Assembly (NCBI RefSeq): GCF_963966145.1
Contig: NC_091056.1
Location: 1,550,001-1,614,000 of the forward strand
From: Tenebrio molitor
Taxonomy: Eukaryota > Arthropoda > Insecta > Coleoptera > Tenebrionidae
Direction of reading: 5' to 3'
DNA length: 64,000 bases
Shown: positions 43,938 to 55,216 of the stretch, one piece after another
Numbering within the stretch: the first letter of the stretch is position 1
Layout: each line of letters begins with the position of its first letter
Notes under the pieces: generated by a model
Told to the model about the DNA's origin: nothing
The model's database searches: none
Seen by the model: only the letters and a program-made list of their open reading frames with translations
Program-made: the position numbers and the translations under genes

Positions 43938-44268
43938 AGACCAGACATTATTATTTTAAATAAACAACAAAAGCAAGCATATCTTTTAGATATAGCTGTT
44001 CCAAATTCACATAATATAACACATACATATAACACAAAAATTAATAAATATTTAGAGCTCTCCGTTGTTATGAGAATTTGGTGTTTAGAAAAAAAATCGA
44101 TTTTACCACTTGTAATTTCAGTGACAGGAATAGTACCGCAATCTCTTTTTAAAAATTTAAAAATTCTGGATTTAGGTAACACATTGGTAGTTGAAATTCA
44201 AAAAGGTATATTATTTATTATATATTATATTAAAACATAACAAAGTCAAAATGTGTAGGCAAGACGCC
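43938..44268 (+). mobile_element. LINE 3' fragment, copy b (inside piggyBac)
   Basis: The plus strand reads CRPDIIILNKQQKQAYLLDI, then KINKYLELSV, LEKKSILPLVISVTGIVPQS and LVVEIQKGIL. This is the restriction-like endonuclease and end of ORF of an R2/R4-group LINE (RPD ... DIAVP). It stops about 95 bp short of the 3' end seen in copies a, c and d. Orientation is opposite to the piggyBac it interrupts. Confidence 0.78.
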
Positions 44269-44389
44269 TGTAATTATGTTGAATTGTTCAGAATCCATCT
44301 CATCATCACTTTCAGACATTCTTATTACTCCAGTATACGAGAAAACAGGGACAATTAACTTGCAACTGCAGTAAACAAGTAAACCATTG

Positions 44390-46137
44390 CTGCCAGATGC
44401 AACTGAAGTTTTTCCCACTCCATATCACTAAAAATCCTTCTGAAGGTTTAAAAATTCCTCCACTACCACAGAGAATACACGATAAATATTTAAAATTTTC
44501 TGAAAAGTCATTAACTTTGGATATCTCTTTTCACGTCACGTCGACTGGTAATGAAGAAAAATTGGCCACTTTATCACCATGAAAATTATTTGGTAAATTA
44601 TGCCATTCTTCTACAACAGCATTGGGATTATCTAAAAGAGGTTTAAACATTGTAAGCCACCTGAGGGGTTGGTCCACTGCGCTCGTCTCAGTCGGGCAGC
44701 AATTTGTACGTTGAGGGGTTCCTTGGCAGAAAATATAGGGCACACATTTTTAATTAAAATCGTCGCATTCGCTTCCAATATACATTTTGTCCAACTCCAA
44801 ATAATTGTTGAGTGTAACAGTTTATCACAATTCATGTCAGTTTTTAAATGAATTGGTTTCATAAAATTTTGAAGCAATTGATTCAACAATTGACAAGAAT
44901 ATTTAAATAGAGAATGAATCAGAATACTATTAACTGGAAAAGTGCATTAAAGGAATTCAGATAATTTAATGCATATTTTAAAAAGAGAAAATAAGATTTT
45001 ATAATACAAGATTGTAATAGCTCCAAGACAGTAACATAGCTGATTGCAAATTGTCTTCGAAAACAGCTATCCTGAAGTACGGCAGTAATTTGTTAAAACT
45101 CTGTCAACACATTGCAATAATGATAACCAGCTTGTGCCACAGAGTTTCAACATTTTATAATGTTGAACACTGAAATATGTTTGTATCTCTTTTAATTGTC
45201 CATATCTTTTTGAACTCCCAGAAACATCTGAGTAAATTAATCTTATCAATTTTTCAGCTTCCGGTGGTAACTTTGCTGGCTATTAAAGCTGCTGAGTGAC
45301 AAATACATTTTTTAAACATGACAGCATGCGGAATATCTCCTTGAATATGAGAAAAGAATGAATTATTTTCTACAAACCATAACTGATGCACCGTCTGATG
45401 CCACCCGTACAATGTTGGTTACAAGAATTTCGAGAGATATTAATGTTTCTTTAAATCTAGAATACATATTTGATGTCGTTGCATCAAATCCTATATCTAT
45501 GGGATTTAATTATTGAGTTGCAACTTTCTCAGAATCTAGACATATGTGACGCGCGAGGACACACATTTGCTTCTTAGTGTTGACATCTGTCGTTTTGTCA
45601 ACAAGTACAGAAAATTTAATCTGCAAATTGTTAAAAAAGGTTAAGTGCCAATTAATAATAAGTTCTTCAACTTACCCTCCTTAGAATTGAAACCAAATTA
45701 TCCATCTCATATTTTCCCAACACATTTTTGATTATTGCAGTACATTTGGTCCTTTTGAGATTTACGTCTTTGGCTATTTGTCAGTTCCACTAAATGATCA
45801 ATAATTTGTATTGCCATAATATGCTCAGCTATTACAGCACACAAACTTTGCTCAAGATCTCATGTTTTTCTTTTTTCGCCTTTTCACCTTTAACAGAATC
45901 TACCAGACTGTGAAGTATTTGTTGACGAGTTTTATCACTAGCATTCTTTTTCACATTTGTTATGTGAAGTGTTGTTTTTGAATGGCGAATTATTTCTGTT
46001 TTGCCACATTGCAGGATTTTATTCTAAGCTCTTCATAAGCATTCACGTGGATCTTTATGATTTTTCACCAACCATCCTTTAAATTCTGGAACCTTCAACT
46101 ATTGATCACAAAATGATTTAACTTTTTTTGTAGCCAT
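44390..46137 (-). pseudogene. hAT-type transposase remnant with one 55-bp intron
   Basis: The start codon is at 46137. A BED-like finger region follows (VPEFKGWLVKNHKDP, ILQCGKTEIIRHSKTTLHI), then TKCTAIIKNVLGKYEMDNLV and SILRR. A GTAAGT donor (45675-45670) and acceptor TTTGCAG (45621) lead to IKFSVLVDKTTDVNTKKQMC, VASDGASVM, RYGQLKEIQTYFSVQHYKML and LSLLQCVDRVL (to 45067). Further C-terminal scraps (LLNQLLQNF, NPNAVVEEWHNLPN) reach about 44530. Several in-frame stops are present and the hAT catalytic DETTD reads DKTTD. The perfect intron shows it derives from a spliced gene copy. Confidence 0.75.
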
Positions 46138-47255
46138 TGCACCTATGTTACATGAAATATTATTATAACTATCATGGTTGTGTGATGGTGTTTGATCCCA
46201 ACAAACGGTATCAATAAATAATTGAATTTAATAACAGACGTTGGTGGATCTTTAACTCAATGAGATTTGACTCCCGGCCCGCGAATTGAGATATGACTCA
46301 TGGATAAATGAGCGTGCTGGATAAATACATAAATTTATGAACCTGAACAACATAATAAGAGCTTGACTACGAACTATGTGATCGGGCATATCCGAGTTCC
46401 ACCACTGGACCTCAGGTAGGTGTAGTCCTACAGAAACTCTAGTGGAATTCGACTTTGGTTGTAAATTTATATTTGTCACTTGAAAAATAGAATTTTATGC
46501 TGCAGCAATAATCCTACTGATAAATGCTAATAAGGTTCGTCAGTTTGGGGTTCGCAACGTTAGCTTCAGGCAGGGATGTTACAGGTAGTGGTGGTTGTAT
46601 TTATGACAAAGGTTATTACTTGATGATAAAATCTTATTCTTCGGCTGTTGTTAAATTTACAACCGAAGTCGAATTCCACTAGAGTTTCTGTAGGACTATA
46701 CCTTTAATCTCATAGCCGGATTCCACCACCAGCGCTGACCATAGGAATTAAGGCGCGTCTGAGAAGTCGGGTTGTTGATGTCGTAGGTAATTAGGAACGA
46801 AGTCAATTCTGTCCTTTTTTTATTTAAACTGATAACTTCAAGAGTAAAAGTAAAACAGAAATTTCCATTAACAAAAGTGTACCTAAGTATATTAATTTAA
46901 AAAATAATACTTATAAATCGACTTTACAATTTATAATTATTGCAAGGGCAAGTGGGAATAGCCAACCATTTTTATAAGTTCACTTTGAGGAATAACATTG
47001 TGTTCCAACTCCAAAATTTTGGACGCATCCGAGCTCCTCCACCAAGCCTCAGGTAGCTATAATCCCCTATCCGAATTCCTCCAGAACACCTTGCCGAAAC
47101 GATTAAGGTTTAGGGCAGCATGCTAACTAATTACTGATATCATGGGTCATTGTAATAAAATAGAAATTTCTTTCTTGTTATTTGCCCTGTTTCATATTGC
47201 ACAATCTGCCTTGAGAGAAATTCTTGTTTTAGTCTGCTTCGTCTACTAACTTTTT
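46138..47255. other. Spacer with inverted repeats and recurring TCCGARYTCCWCC words
   Basis: No gene is visible. A 47-bp inverted repeat is at 46423-46698. Words of the type GCAT(AT)CCGARYTCCWCCA followed by CCTCAGGTAG occur at about 46386 and 47020. Related words are at 46706 and 47078 and, inverted, at 47650 and 48060. Confidence 0.5.
46423..46698. repeat. 47-bp inverted repeat
   Basis: Arms 46423-46469 and 46652-46698 are complementary over 47 bp with a single mismatch, separated by 182 bp. The near-identity suggests recent origin or gene conversion between the arms. No target duplication was identified. Confidence 0.8.
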
Positions 47256-47265
47256 TTATTTTGAT

Positions 47266-47595
47266 TCACCTTTTATTTTGGCATAAATTTCGGATTGAAA
47301 CTGCAATAAAACCAATAGGATGGTTTTGGTAAAAACTTGTGTTAAATTTCGCATGAAATGATTCGCATGCGTTTGTTGTGCGATATGATACATTGGAAGC
47401 ACTTGCCCATATGTGGGGAGCAAATTGAACAATACCAAAGTTGTTGCAAGGTAGTATTTCACATAATTCTAAGAAATACTCTTCAATATCACTAGACTTT
47501 AAAAAAGGCATTCCGAAAAACAATTTTAAAAAATGCTCCTCTACTGAATTGGGATTGTGAATTCCTATTTCAAAATCTATCACAATTTCAGTCAT
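47266..47595 (-). pseudogene. MULE-type transposase C-terminal fragment, copy 1
   Basis: The minus-strand frame contains FAPHIWASASNVSYRTTNAC, then ESFHAKFNTSFYQNHPIGF. The pattern W...RTTN..ES-FH..FN is the conserved block after the catalytic core in one group of arthropod MULE-like proteins. Upstream MTEIVIDFEIGIHNPNSVEE may be the preceding linker. No complete element boundaries were found. Confidence 0.6.
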
Positions 47596-47708
47596 CGGAC
47601 AAAATTCTAAATTAAATGTGTTACACGTGCGCTAGGTGGTATTGATAACTCTGGAGGAACTCGGTCGAAGGATTAAGTAGACCCTTTTGGGTGTTCGGAT
47701 TAATGTAT

Positions 47709-48042
47709 CTGTCACAATAGTGTTAATGGTAATGTTAATGTTAGTGTTAGCCAGAATGTTAATCTTCAGAACATTGGTGAAACGTTCAACCGTTCACAAT
47801 AATGGTGATGGTGATGTTAATCTTAGAAACGATGTTAAGAGATCCAGAAAATGTCTGGTTCTTTAACATCTTCGTTAACATCTACCAATCACCATCGAGA
47901 ATTTCACGCACGCGCAGGCGCAGTGACAGCTGTAAGAGTAACATTCCGTTAACATTATTGTGAACACTGGACTACTAACATCACCATCGTCATCTCCACT
48001 AACATTATAACATTACCACTAACATTAACGCTATTGCGACAG
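47709..48042. repeat. Small element built of GTTAATG/CATTAAC repeats
   Basis: Inverted ends CTGTCRCAATAGYGTTAATG enclose 334 bp rich in GTTAATGTTAGTG units on the left and their complements on the right. A central palindrome of GATGTTA/TAACATC words lies between. Non-coding. No target duplication was recognised. Confidence 0.65.
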
Positions 48043-48129
48043 ACCCATAAATCAGTAAACTGGAGGAATTCAGATGCGCCGAAAATTTTACGGCGTTGGT
48101 TAGTTGGGCCAGGCGTCAGGTAGAGGAAT

Positions 48130-48360
48130 TTACTTATTGTTCAGTTGGGCCGAGCATTGGTTAGGGGTAATATTATAGCGACATTTCAAGGGATCTGTAT
48201 TATAAAAACTGCCATTAAATTTTGCATGAAGTGATTCCCAGTTTTTTGTAGTTCTATATAGAAAATTTAAGTTAGAAGCCCATATAGTTGGAGGAAATAT
48301 TGAATTTGTGGAAATATAATTTTCATATCGAGCAATCAAATTAATTTGTAATCGAGTCAT
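48130..48360 (-). pseudogene. MULE-type transposase C-terminal fragment, copy 2
   Basis: The minus strand reads FPPTIWASNLNFLYRTTKNW, then ESLHAKFNGSFYNTDP, the same block as at 47266-47595 but diverged. Its outer end participates in a ~33-bp inverted repeat (48332-48364 with 48458-48490, ATTTGTAATCGAGTYATCCA). Confidence 0.6.
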
Positions 48361-48519
48361 CCATGGATTTGAATCCGTAGTCTTTGCGATTGATATGTCG
48401 AGATCTAAGCTGTGTTTATTGGAGCGTGGAGTTCAAATAACGACATACGATTTCGAATTCATGGATAACTCGATTACAAATTAATTTGATCGGTCTTTAC
48501 AAATAATTGCGAAATAATT

Positions 48520-49085
48520 AATAAACTTAAGTACATAACATTTTTGGCTTGCAATGCAAAAATTTCCGATAATAATGCGGAATCTGGAAAAGTGCCCCGA
48601 ATGCTTGCAGCGTTTCCACGTTGAATGGCAAGGGAAATCCTCTCAAAAAGGAATTTCTTTGATTTAGAATCGCCTGATTCCGCAATAAGTCGGTTTCCGA
48701 TGACATTAATGAAATCGATGGCTTCTTTGCACCAAGGGCCTAAAGTAAACCTTTAAATACGTAATTTGACGAAATAATTGAACTATATTTGCTATGTTTG
48801 CGTTTGCAAGCCATTTCATCGGCCAAACCTGAAACTTCAGAAGCTTTCAAAACTTAACTATCTGCAAGTGTATCTACATTAGTAACGTCCCAAACTAAAG
48901 GTTGACCTTTAATGCATGGTACTCAAGTCATCCCATCTTGGCGTTTTCCATCATCCCGAGACAGTCCATTTGGTTCTAAAGTTGAATTAACATGAATAGA
49001 AGTCAAAGACCGGTTGATAATAGAATTAATTTCAGTGTCTCTGGAAAATTTACCACTGCTTTTTGAACAACTTACCCCTTGTTTC
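48520..49085 (-). pseudogene. LINE restriction-like endonuclease domain, decayed second copy
   Basis: The minus strand from 49085 reads GVSCSKSSGKFSRDTEINS, SLTSIHVNSTLEPNGLSRDD, GKRQDGMT and KGQPLVWDVTNVDTLADS. After shifts it reads ETDLLRNQ and similar scraps. It is homologous to 49162-49716 (GLSCYRSAGRRARHEMIND, KRPDGITLIPW, LLWEVTRTDTLAKSYV). Stops replace Leu and Tyr codons, and the catalytic RPD reads RQD. It was identified by eye because no long open frame survives. Confidence 0.75.
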
Positions 49086-49161
49086 CAATCACTTATAATT
49101 ATAGATTATAATTACGAATGTATTATTAAAATATGTCTACAGTAATAACAATGTAGTTAGG

Positions 49162-52100
49162 TTACACAATTATGTAAAATTTTATATAATATAAAATATA
49201 TCTTAATTTGTTATTGCTTGAATCTTCTATTGTTCCAAGGACTGACGCTGCATTACCCCGTTGTACTGCAATGCTTATTCTTTGGCTCAAATAAGAAGTT
49301 GATCTTGATTCATTTGTAATCTTCTGTATTTTCTGACCAATTTCATTAGGACCCAAAGTCTCAATAGCAATAGGTACGAAATGGTAATTATTATAAGTTT
49401 CTACAGTTACGTATTTCGATTTTTTTGCATTTTCTCGTAGGCGAGCAGCTTCTCCAGCTTTTTTTGAAGATAATTCAACATATGATTTAGCCAATGTATC
49501 CGTGCGTGTTACTTCCCATAAAAGAGGTTTGCCACATAACCAGGGAATTAAAGTTATACCGTCTGGTCTTTTGTTGTCTTTTCGATAGTATCCATTTGGT
49601 TCTCGTATCGACGGAATTTCAGCAGATGTTAGAGCTCTTTTAACAAGGTCATTGATCATTTCATGACGTGCTCTTCTTCCAGCACTTCTGTAGCATGATA
49701 GACCATGATGGCCCAATTTATAGACAATTTAGCCGCATATACATGGGTGGGGAACACATTGGAATACCAACTCGTAAACAAGTTGAAATTCTGAAACATT
49801 GATTATCTAAAAGAGTACCTAAATTTGTAGAAGGGAGTGCATGCAGCCAAGCTCCAGATTCTTTTTCTTGAAGAGCTAATAAATCGGGGTCTTTGTCTGT
49901 AGACATTCTATCTAATAATATTTTATGACCATCCCTCCGCCACCCGGCGGCACGGCAATTTTGCCGGAGTACATACACTATTACGGATATTACTATCAAG
50001 TAATAGTGCAGTGCTTATCAACATAATTACTGGCGTCTCGCCTCCGCATTTTGACTTTGTTGTGTATTATGTTCTGTGTCAATGTTAAGGAATTTCCTCA
50101 CGATATGACATAATATACCTTTTTGAATTTCAACTACCAATTTGTTCTCTAAATCCAGAATTTTTAAGTCTTTAAAAAGAGATTGCGGTACTATTCCCGT
50201 AGCTGAAATTATAAGTGGTAAAATAGAAATTTTTTCTAAACTCTGACAAATATTGTGAATTTTTTCATCCCAAATTTTCTGATCATAAGCCGTTGGAATT
50301 TCCAAAGGTTTCATGCTAGTAATTAAACTCCAATTTAAAATTGCTTCTTCATTAGCTGAATCATTTAGTTGCGAAATTGAATTTGGAAGTATAAGTGACG
50401 ATAATTGATTAGAAGAGTTCCAAGATCCAAGAAATGCCGGATGACATAGTTTGTTTACATCTCTAAGACCAAGTCCTCCTAGCTTTATCGGTAAAGTAGC
50501 TTGAATCCAACTGTTATCATTTTCCAAATTCACGTTACAAATTTTTGAAACAGATTGCCGTAGGACATTGTCATATTGTTTTAGTTCCAGTTTGGAACGC
50601 CAGGAAGGCGTACATCTAAGTAGGTGATTCATTTTGGGTATAGAAAATGCTCTTTGCATTAGATAAAAAGCCATATGTGATGGTAAATGACACATGCGAG
50701 TGGTCATGTTATCTAATTCAGAAGTCCGTTTCTCTCATGCCTTTGATAGCCCTGTGTCATATAACGGACAACCTAGTATGTATATATGTATTGTCTTGTT
50801 TTAAAAGCTTATCTCCAGGTGCAATGAAGTTGAATTGTTCCAATATTTTATTTCTCTCTTCTGTATCATCAGATGTCACTGCTAGTTCACATTTGGAGAA
50901 ATTAAGCTCTAAACCTATGTCTTTTAATCTACTTATAATGGATTCCAAATCTTGAAATACATTTTCTTGATCAAAAATTAATGTACCATCATCCATATAC
51001 CAAATGTTGAGCTCAGAACAGAGGGAATTTATCATAGATTGAATACCAAGGCAAAATAAAGTAGGTCCTAACGGATCACCTTGTTGGACACCTCGTTGGG
51101 AAAGGATAACTGTAGAACCATAGTAGTAGAGATTAGAAAGTTTCTGATAACATTGATTTAAAAAATTATAGAATTCTGGAATTTCTTCATTAACTTTCTT
51201 CAAAATTGTGTCTCTGTCTAGCATATTGAAGGCATTCAAGAAATCAATTTTTAAAAGTACTTTTGTTGACTGATGAGGATATTGTAAATATCGTCTAACA
51301 GAATGTATAGCGGCTTCTATTCCTCCTTTTGTTCCAAATCCAAGCTGATGAGGTCTAAACTTTGATTCTAGCTTATCAACTATCCTTCGACAAACAATTT
51401 TGGATATTAATCTTCTAATGGTAGAACCTACAGCGATTGGTCGTATACCACCATCTTTCTTTTTTAAGGCACAAAGATTTGCACCATATAATATTTGACA
51501 TATTGATGAAGGTACTTCACCATTCAATAATAACAATAACGTTCCTAAATTCGTTAAGGATGTAGTTAAATTCACTTTATTCTGGCTTAATACATCAGAT
51601 GTTAAATCTTTAAGATGTTGAGGTCGGATGGCATCTAATCCACCAGCAGAACCATTTGGAAACGATTCTATAGCTTTTGTTACTTCTAGACTAGTTACAG
51701 AAGACATATTATTATCCTTTTTTTGTTGAAAAACTGTTGTTGAGTTATATTTTCTTGGTGGTGGGTGTTTCTTCTCTAATGCTTGTATCGTGGCTTCATT
51801 TCTTAGAGCAATCATATCTTGTGAAGTCAACATCTTTAAAGCACCACGTATATCCCCATCTGATAATTTTGTTTGAGCCTTTTGACATAGTTGACTGTCA
51901 TTTTCTTTAAACTTTTTGGTAATTTTTCTCTGTTTTTTGTCGACAAAATTTTCCATAATGTGGTTGTATATCTCATTAAAATCTGCTTGTTTGATAATCT
52001 TCCAGGCGTTAAGGTTTTCTTTTACGAAGGTTGTTAGGCTTTTTGATTTATTTTACTTTTGTGGTAGTTGCAAAACAGCATAAGTAAACAAAAATAGTTT

Positions 52101-52215
52101 GTACCATGTTACATCAATATTTTTTTCTACATCATTAATAACATTTTTTGTCAGTTCATTGGAAACTAAAGGACGAGCTGCTTTTGGAACTCTCTTGAGT
52201 ACAGGAATTTTAGAT
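49162..52215 (-). pseudogene. LINE with YMDD-type RT and C-terminal restriction-like endonuclease
   Basis: The minus strand from about 52205 reads VPKAARPLVSNELTKNVIND, then a long frame (51956-50757) with FPNGSAGGLDAIRPQHLKDL, GGIRPIAVGSTIRRLISKIV, KIDFLNAFNMLDRD, SQRGVQQGDPLGPTLFCLGI and WYMDDGTLIFDQ (catalytic Asps intact). The thumb (50707 onward) has TLPIKLGGLGLRDVNK. A foreign LINE fragment intervenes (49931-50240). The frame then gives GHKILLDRMSTDKDPDLLAL, a Cys/His region (CICG ... GHHGLSC) and the endonuclease (KRPDGITLIPWLCGKPLLWE, ending at 49162). Defects are the insertion, a TAA at 49717-49719 within the Cys/His region, a frameshift near 49745 and a stop near 50757. Such LINEs carry the endonuclease downstream of RT, as R2 does. 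Confidence 0.82.
49931..50240 (-). mobile_element. 3'-terminal LINE fragment, copy c (inside another LINE)
   Basis: Sense begins LEKISILPLIISATGIVPQS and runs LVVEIQKGIL, CHIVRKFLNIDTEHNTQQSQ to the 3' end with the GGCAAAATTGCC palindrome, ending at 49931. 310 bp. It interrupts the YMDD-type LINE between IHNICQS and RDGHKI. It is the best source for the last codons of this family. Confidence 0.85.
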
Positions 52216-52224
52216 ATAAAGATG

Positions 52225-53340
52225 TTAGGCTAATAGGTCTGTAGTTCGAGGCGTCAAATTTGTCGCCTTTTTTAAAAATGGGGCGTACAGTCGCTGTTTT
52301 CCAGTCAGGGGGAATACAGCCTGACTTAAATGATTGCTGCATCAAATCTGAGGTGGGGGTGGACAGGGGCTCCGCGCAGTTCTCTAGAACGTTGGCAGTG
52401 ATGAAATCTGGACCAGAAGACTTAGAAATTTTCAGTTTTTTTTTAATTTTTCCAGAACTGTATCCCTGGAGAAATTAATGTCAGTTATACAGTTAATGTT
52501 GCAGTTGCCAGAAAGGTTAGACGCTGCAAGAGGTGGTTCTGTTATAAATACTTTGGAGAAAGTTTCAGCGAATACATCTACAACTCCATTGTTGTTATCT
52601 ACCACTAAGCCTGAAGCATCCTTAACATGAATAGTCTTAACTGGTCTAGATACCTTTGTGCGGATATGCTTATAGAGGCGTTTAGGGTCTTTGTCATCAG
52701 CGATACCTTTCTCGTATCCAAGCCTGGCCTCCCAAATGACAGATGAAAGATTGTTTGAAAAAGCTCATAATCGGGCTCAGAACCAGATCTTTTGAAAGCA
52801 CGCCACAAAGAACGCTTTTTCCGGACCAGACCTAAAATTCTGCCGTTGATCCATGGCTTGGAGGAGGATTTCTTCAGCAAAGAAGTAGAGGCGCTTTGTG
52901 AGACAGCGTCGGATAGTGCCGTCTTGAAATGATCCCAGTTGCGAGAGACTGAAACGTCCAAAAGGAGTGACTTCCAATCAATTTGAATTAGTCGTTTGTT
53001 TAGTGCTTCGAAATCTATTATGGTCCTCTGAAACAAAACAGTTCTCGCTCGAGGATTGTGGCAGAGTTGCAGATCTGCCATCAGAGTTACATGATCCGGG
53101 TTAAAATACTCCAAGTTGGCTATGGAACTATCATCGGACGTTATGACCAAATCAAGCACTGAGGGTTGTTGGTTGGATCTATATCTCGTCGGTTGCGTAA
53201 CTAGCTGATGTAGATGACTATCAGTAAGCAAGTCAACTAGGAGCTGAGAAGAGGGCGTGTGCAGGCGATTACCGTTGATTGGCCAACGGACATCAGGCAT
53301 GTTAAAATCGCCGAAAACGAAAATTTTGTCGAATTTGCGT
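52225..53340 (-). pseudogene. CR1-like LINE fragment: endonuclease to early RT
   Basis: The minus strand reads GDFNMPDVRWPINGN (about 53300), RYRSNQQPSVLDLVITSDDS, a DPDHVTLM block where SDH is expected, SKPWINGRILGLVRKKRSLW and ISISAQRYLDQLRLFMLRML. In a second frame it continues SSGPDFITANVLENCAEPLS, SGCIPPDWKTATVRPIFKKG and ASNYRPISL near 52230. The element is cut at both ends: its RT core would continue past 52225, where the YMDD-type LINE begins instead. It is a separate copy from the CR1-like LINE at 19615-30609. Confidence 0.78.
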
Positions 53341-53394
53341 GTCGTGTGGCTAATTTAATTGATTAATTAATTGAATTGAATTGAATTAATGTGT

Positions 53395-53760
53395 AAGAGT
53401 GAATGATGTTTACCCTTGCACTCCTTGCATACATGTGATGATTTACAATTCCCGACCTGATGGTTATTTTTCAAACAATTGAAGCATAGTTTATTGCCCT
53501 TTACGAATGTTTTTCTCTCTCTGACTGACGGGGCTAGAAATTCGGCGCATTGATGCAAATTATGACTTTGATTACATTTGACACACGTGAGAGCCTTATC
53601 ACCATTTGTTGTGACGTTCACCGCTGGACGACCTTTTTGGCAAAGATTAGAGATTGGTAAGATACGACACTCTTGGCGGTGCCTTTGATGTTTCCAGTCG
53701 TTCCTCAGTGACCTTGACTGCATCGGCCCTTTAAATTGGAATGCAACCAGTAAATTTGAA
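53395..53760 (-). pseudogene. BEL/Pao gag zinc-knuckle fragment
   Basis: The minus strand reads CVKCNQSHNLHQC, VRERKTFVKGNKLCFNCLKN, NHQVGNCKSSHVCKECKGKH and HSLLH. This Cys/His series ending KHHSLLH is diagnostic of the region between gag and protease in BEL/Pao retrotransposons. No LTR, protease or RT was found nearby. A (TTAAT)n stretch at about 53354-53388 separates it from the CR1-like fragment. Confidence 0.82.
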
Positions 53761-53983
53761 TGGGCAAGAACGCATGAGAACAAGTTAGTCGAGTCAATAA
53801 AGCCGAAAAATCGCCGAAACTTCTTAATCCTCAGAAACAGCTCCGATTTTGATGATTTTTTTTTAAATGTGTGTATTTATATATTATTTGATATCAGAAA
53901 CATTTTGGTTGGGGCACGTAAATATTTATATTGTTTAAACAATAATTATGCTATTTATGGAAAAAATGCAGTTTTTCACTATA

Positions 53984-54644
53984 CAGGGTCTATCAGATCT
54001 GGCGGACCAAAATAATACGGTGAATTCATCATCTTCTGGATAATTGGAAAAATGTCCAAAAAAGTATATCTTAAATAGTAATTACTAATTAGGAAAGAAG
54101 CAATTTAAACTGACCAATCCTGTTGTTGATGTTAAGTTACCTATAAATTAGTTTTCCTGCTTTATTTGTAACTATGGATGCATTTCAAATGATGCATATG
54201 CATTGTTGGGTATCTGCATTGTTTGTGCAATGACGGACGTTTTTAGGTTATAGTATTTCTGCTAGGATGTTCCTAATTGGGAAAACGAACTGCGTACTCT
54301 GAGCAGTAACTGTGGCACTCTCATCACACTGTCCATATATGACAAGCATATCAAAATATTCTGAAGAGTAAACATTTAGCGTTTTTAATGACTTTTGTAA
54401 TTGTCAGAAATAATTTATTATGACATAATATTCAATTATTATGTCTTTGCAACAATCATATTTGTTTCGATAGTTACTAATATAATTTTTTAAGGTAATT
54501 TTATATCTACACGCGATTGGCAATTAAAAACGTTCTTATTTTAAAATTCAATGAGGATGGATTTTTTAAAATATTTTTCCAATTATTCCCCGAATATGGT
54601 GATTTCACCGTATTATTTTGGTCCGCCAGTTCTGAGAGACCTTG
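53984..54644. repeat. MITE, CAGGGTCTATC ends, TA-flanked
   Basis: Inverted ends share TGGCGGACCAAAATAATACG over about 45 bp. TA lies at 53982-53983 and 54645-54646. 661 bp, non-coding. The end resembles the MITE at 802-1149. Confidence 0.8.
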
Positions 54645-55216
54645 TATTTATTGAAACTTCGAATAGTAATGGGTATTTCAGTTTTTTTTTTATTATATCA
54701 TTATAAAAAGATTTAAATTATATGAATATTTTTCCAAATTTTTTATAAACAATTAATTATGAATAGGAGTTTTTTTTTCATTACACATTAAAAATTATAT
54801 AGGATTAATATATACAATAAAATTACATTTTTAATGATATTAATTCATTTATATTATTTGGTGTAACAAGAAGTGACAGCGGATATATTCTGCGTTTGCT
54901 TGACTTTTTTTTGTGCCAATTGGTTTGTGCAAATAAAACAATTTTCATCCCATTTAAAAAATGTATTTGCACATTTTCTTAACTGCAATTGAGGTGGACT
55001 TACAGAAACATTTTGAAGAATTTCAAGTTTATTTATTTCTGAAGAAACGCTTTTTCGCTCAGTGAATTGTTTTCTCCAACAAGAATGAACAAAAACTTTT
55101 TTCCACTATTTAAAAAATCAAGAAGTCGATTGTTTTTTAATTTCGTTGCCGTTAGTTTTAACGTTGTCAATCCCCTTGTCACTTCTATCAATTGTTCCTC
55201 AATTTTACTTGATGTA

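Larger units (their letters stand above)
42960..44320 (-). pseudogene. piggyBac-type transposase, second copy, pierced by two insertions
   Basis: The minus strand opens MSESDDEMDSEQ (about 44317), the usual acidic start. It is cut by a LINE fragment (43938-44268) and resumes ISTDEDEYEINDETDESD. Then LDIFELFFDDNLIEIIVRET and NRYANQYL (43934-43569), and after a break DDLKTFIGLLILQGVCPKPE and RRESIKTPFFSSIMSEKRFH (to 43443). It is cut again by a pogo/Tigger end (43285-43441), then gives SRFYFTDGTTVVNYVPKKNK, STLHHD and KPIMILDYN (to about 43125). The region holding the first catalytic Asps is deleted. Downstream of 43120 the sequence departs from piggyBac. Confidence 0.75.

Noticed and set aside
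49162..52215. Telomerase or group II intron RT as the source of YMDD
   Set aside because: The downstream RPDG/WEVT endonuclease, Cys/His motif and fragmentation fit a restriction-like-endonuclease LINE better; no intron RNA domains or telomerase-specific region are visible.
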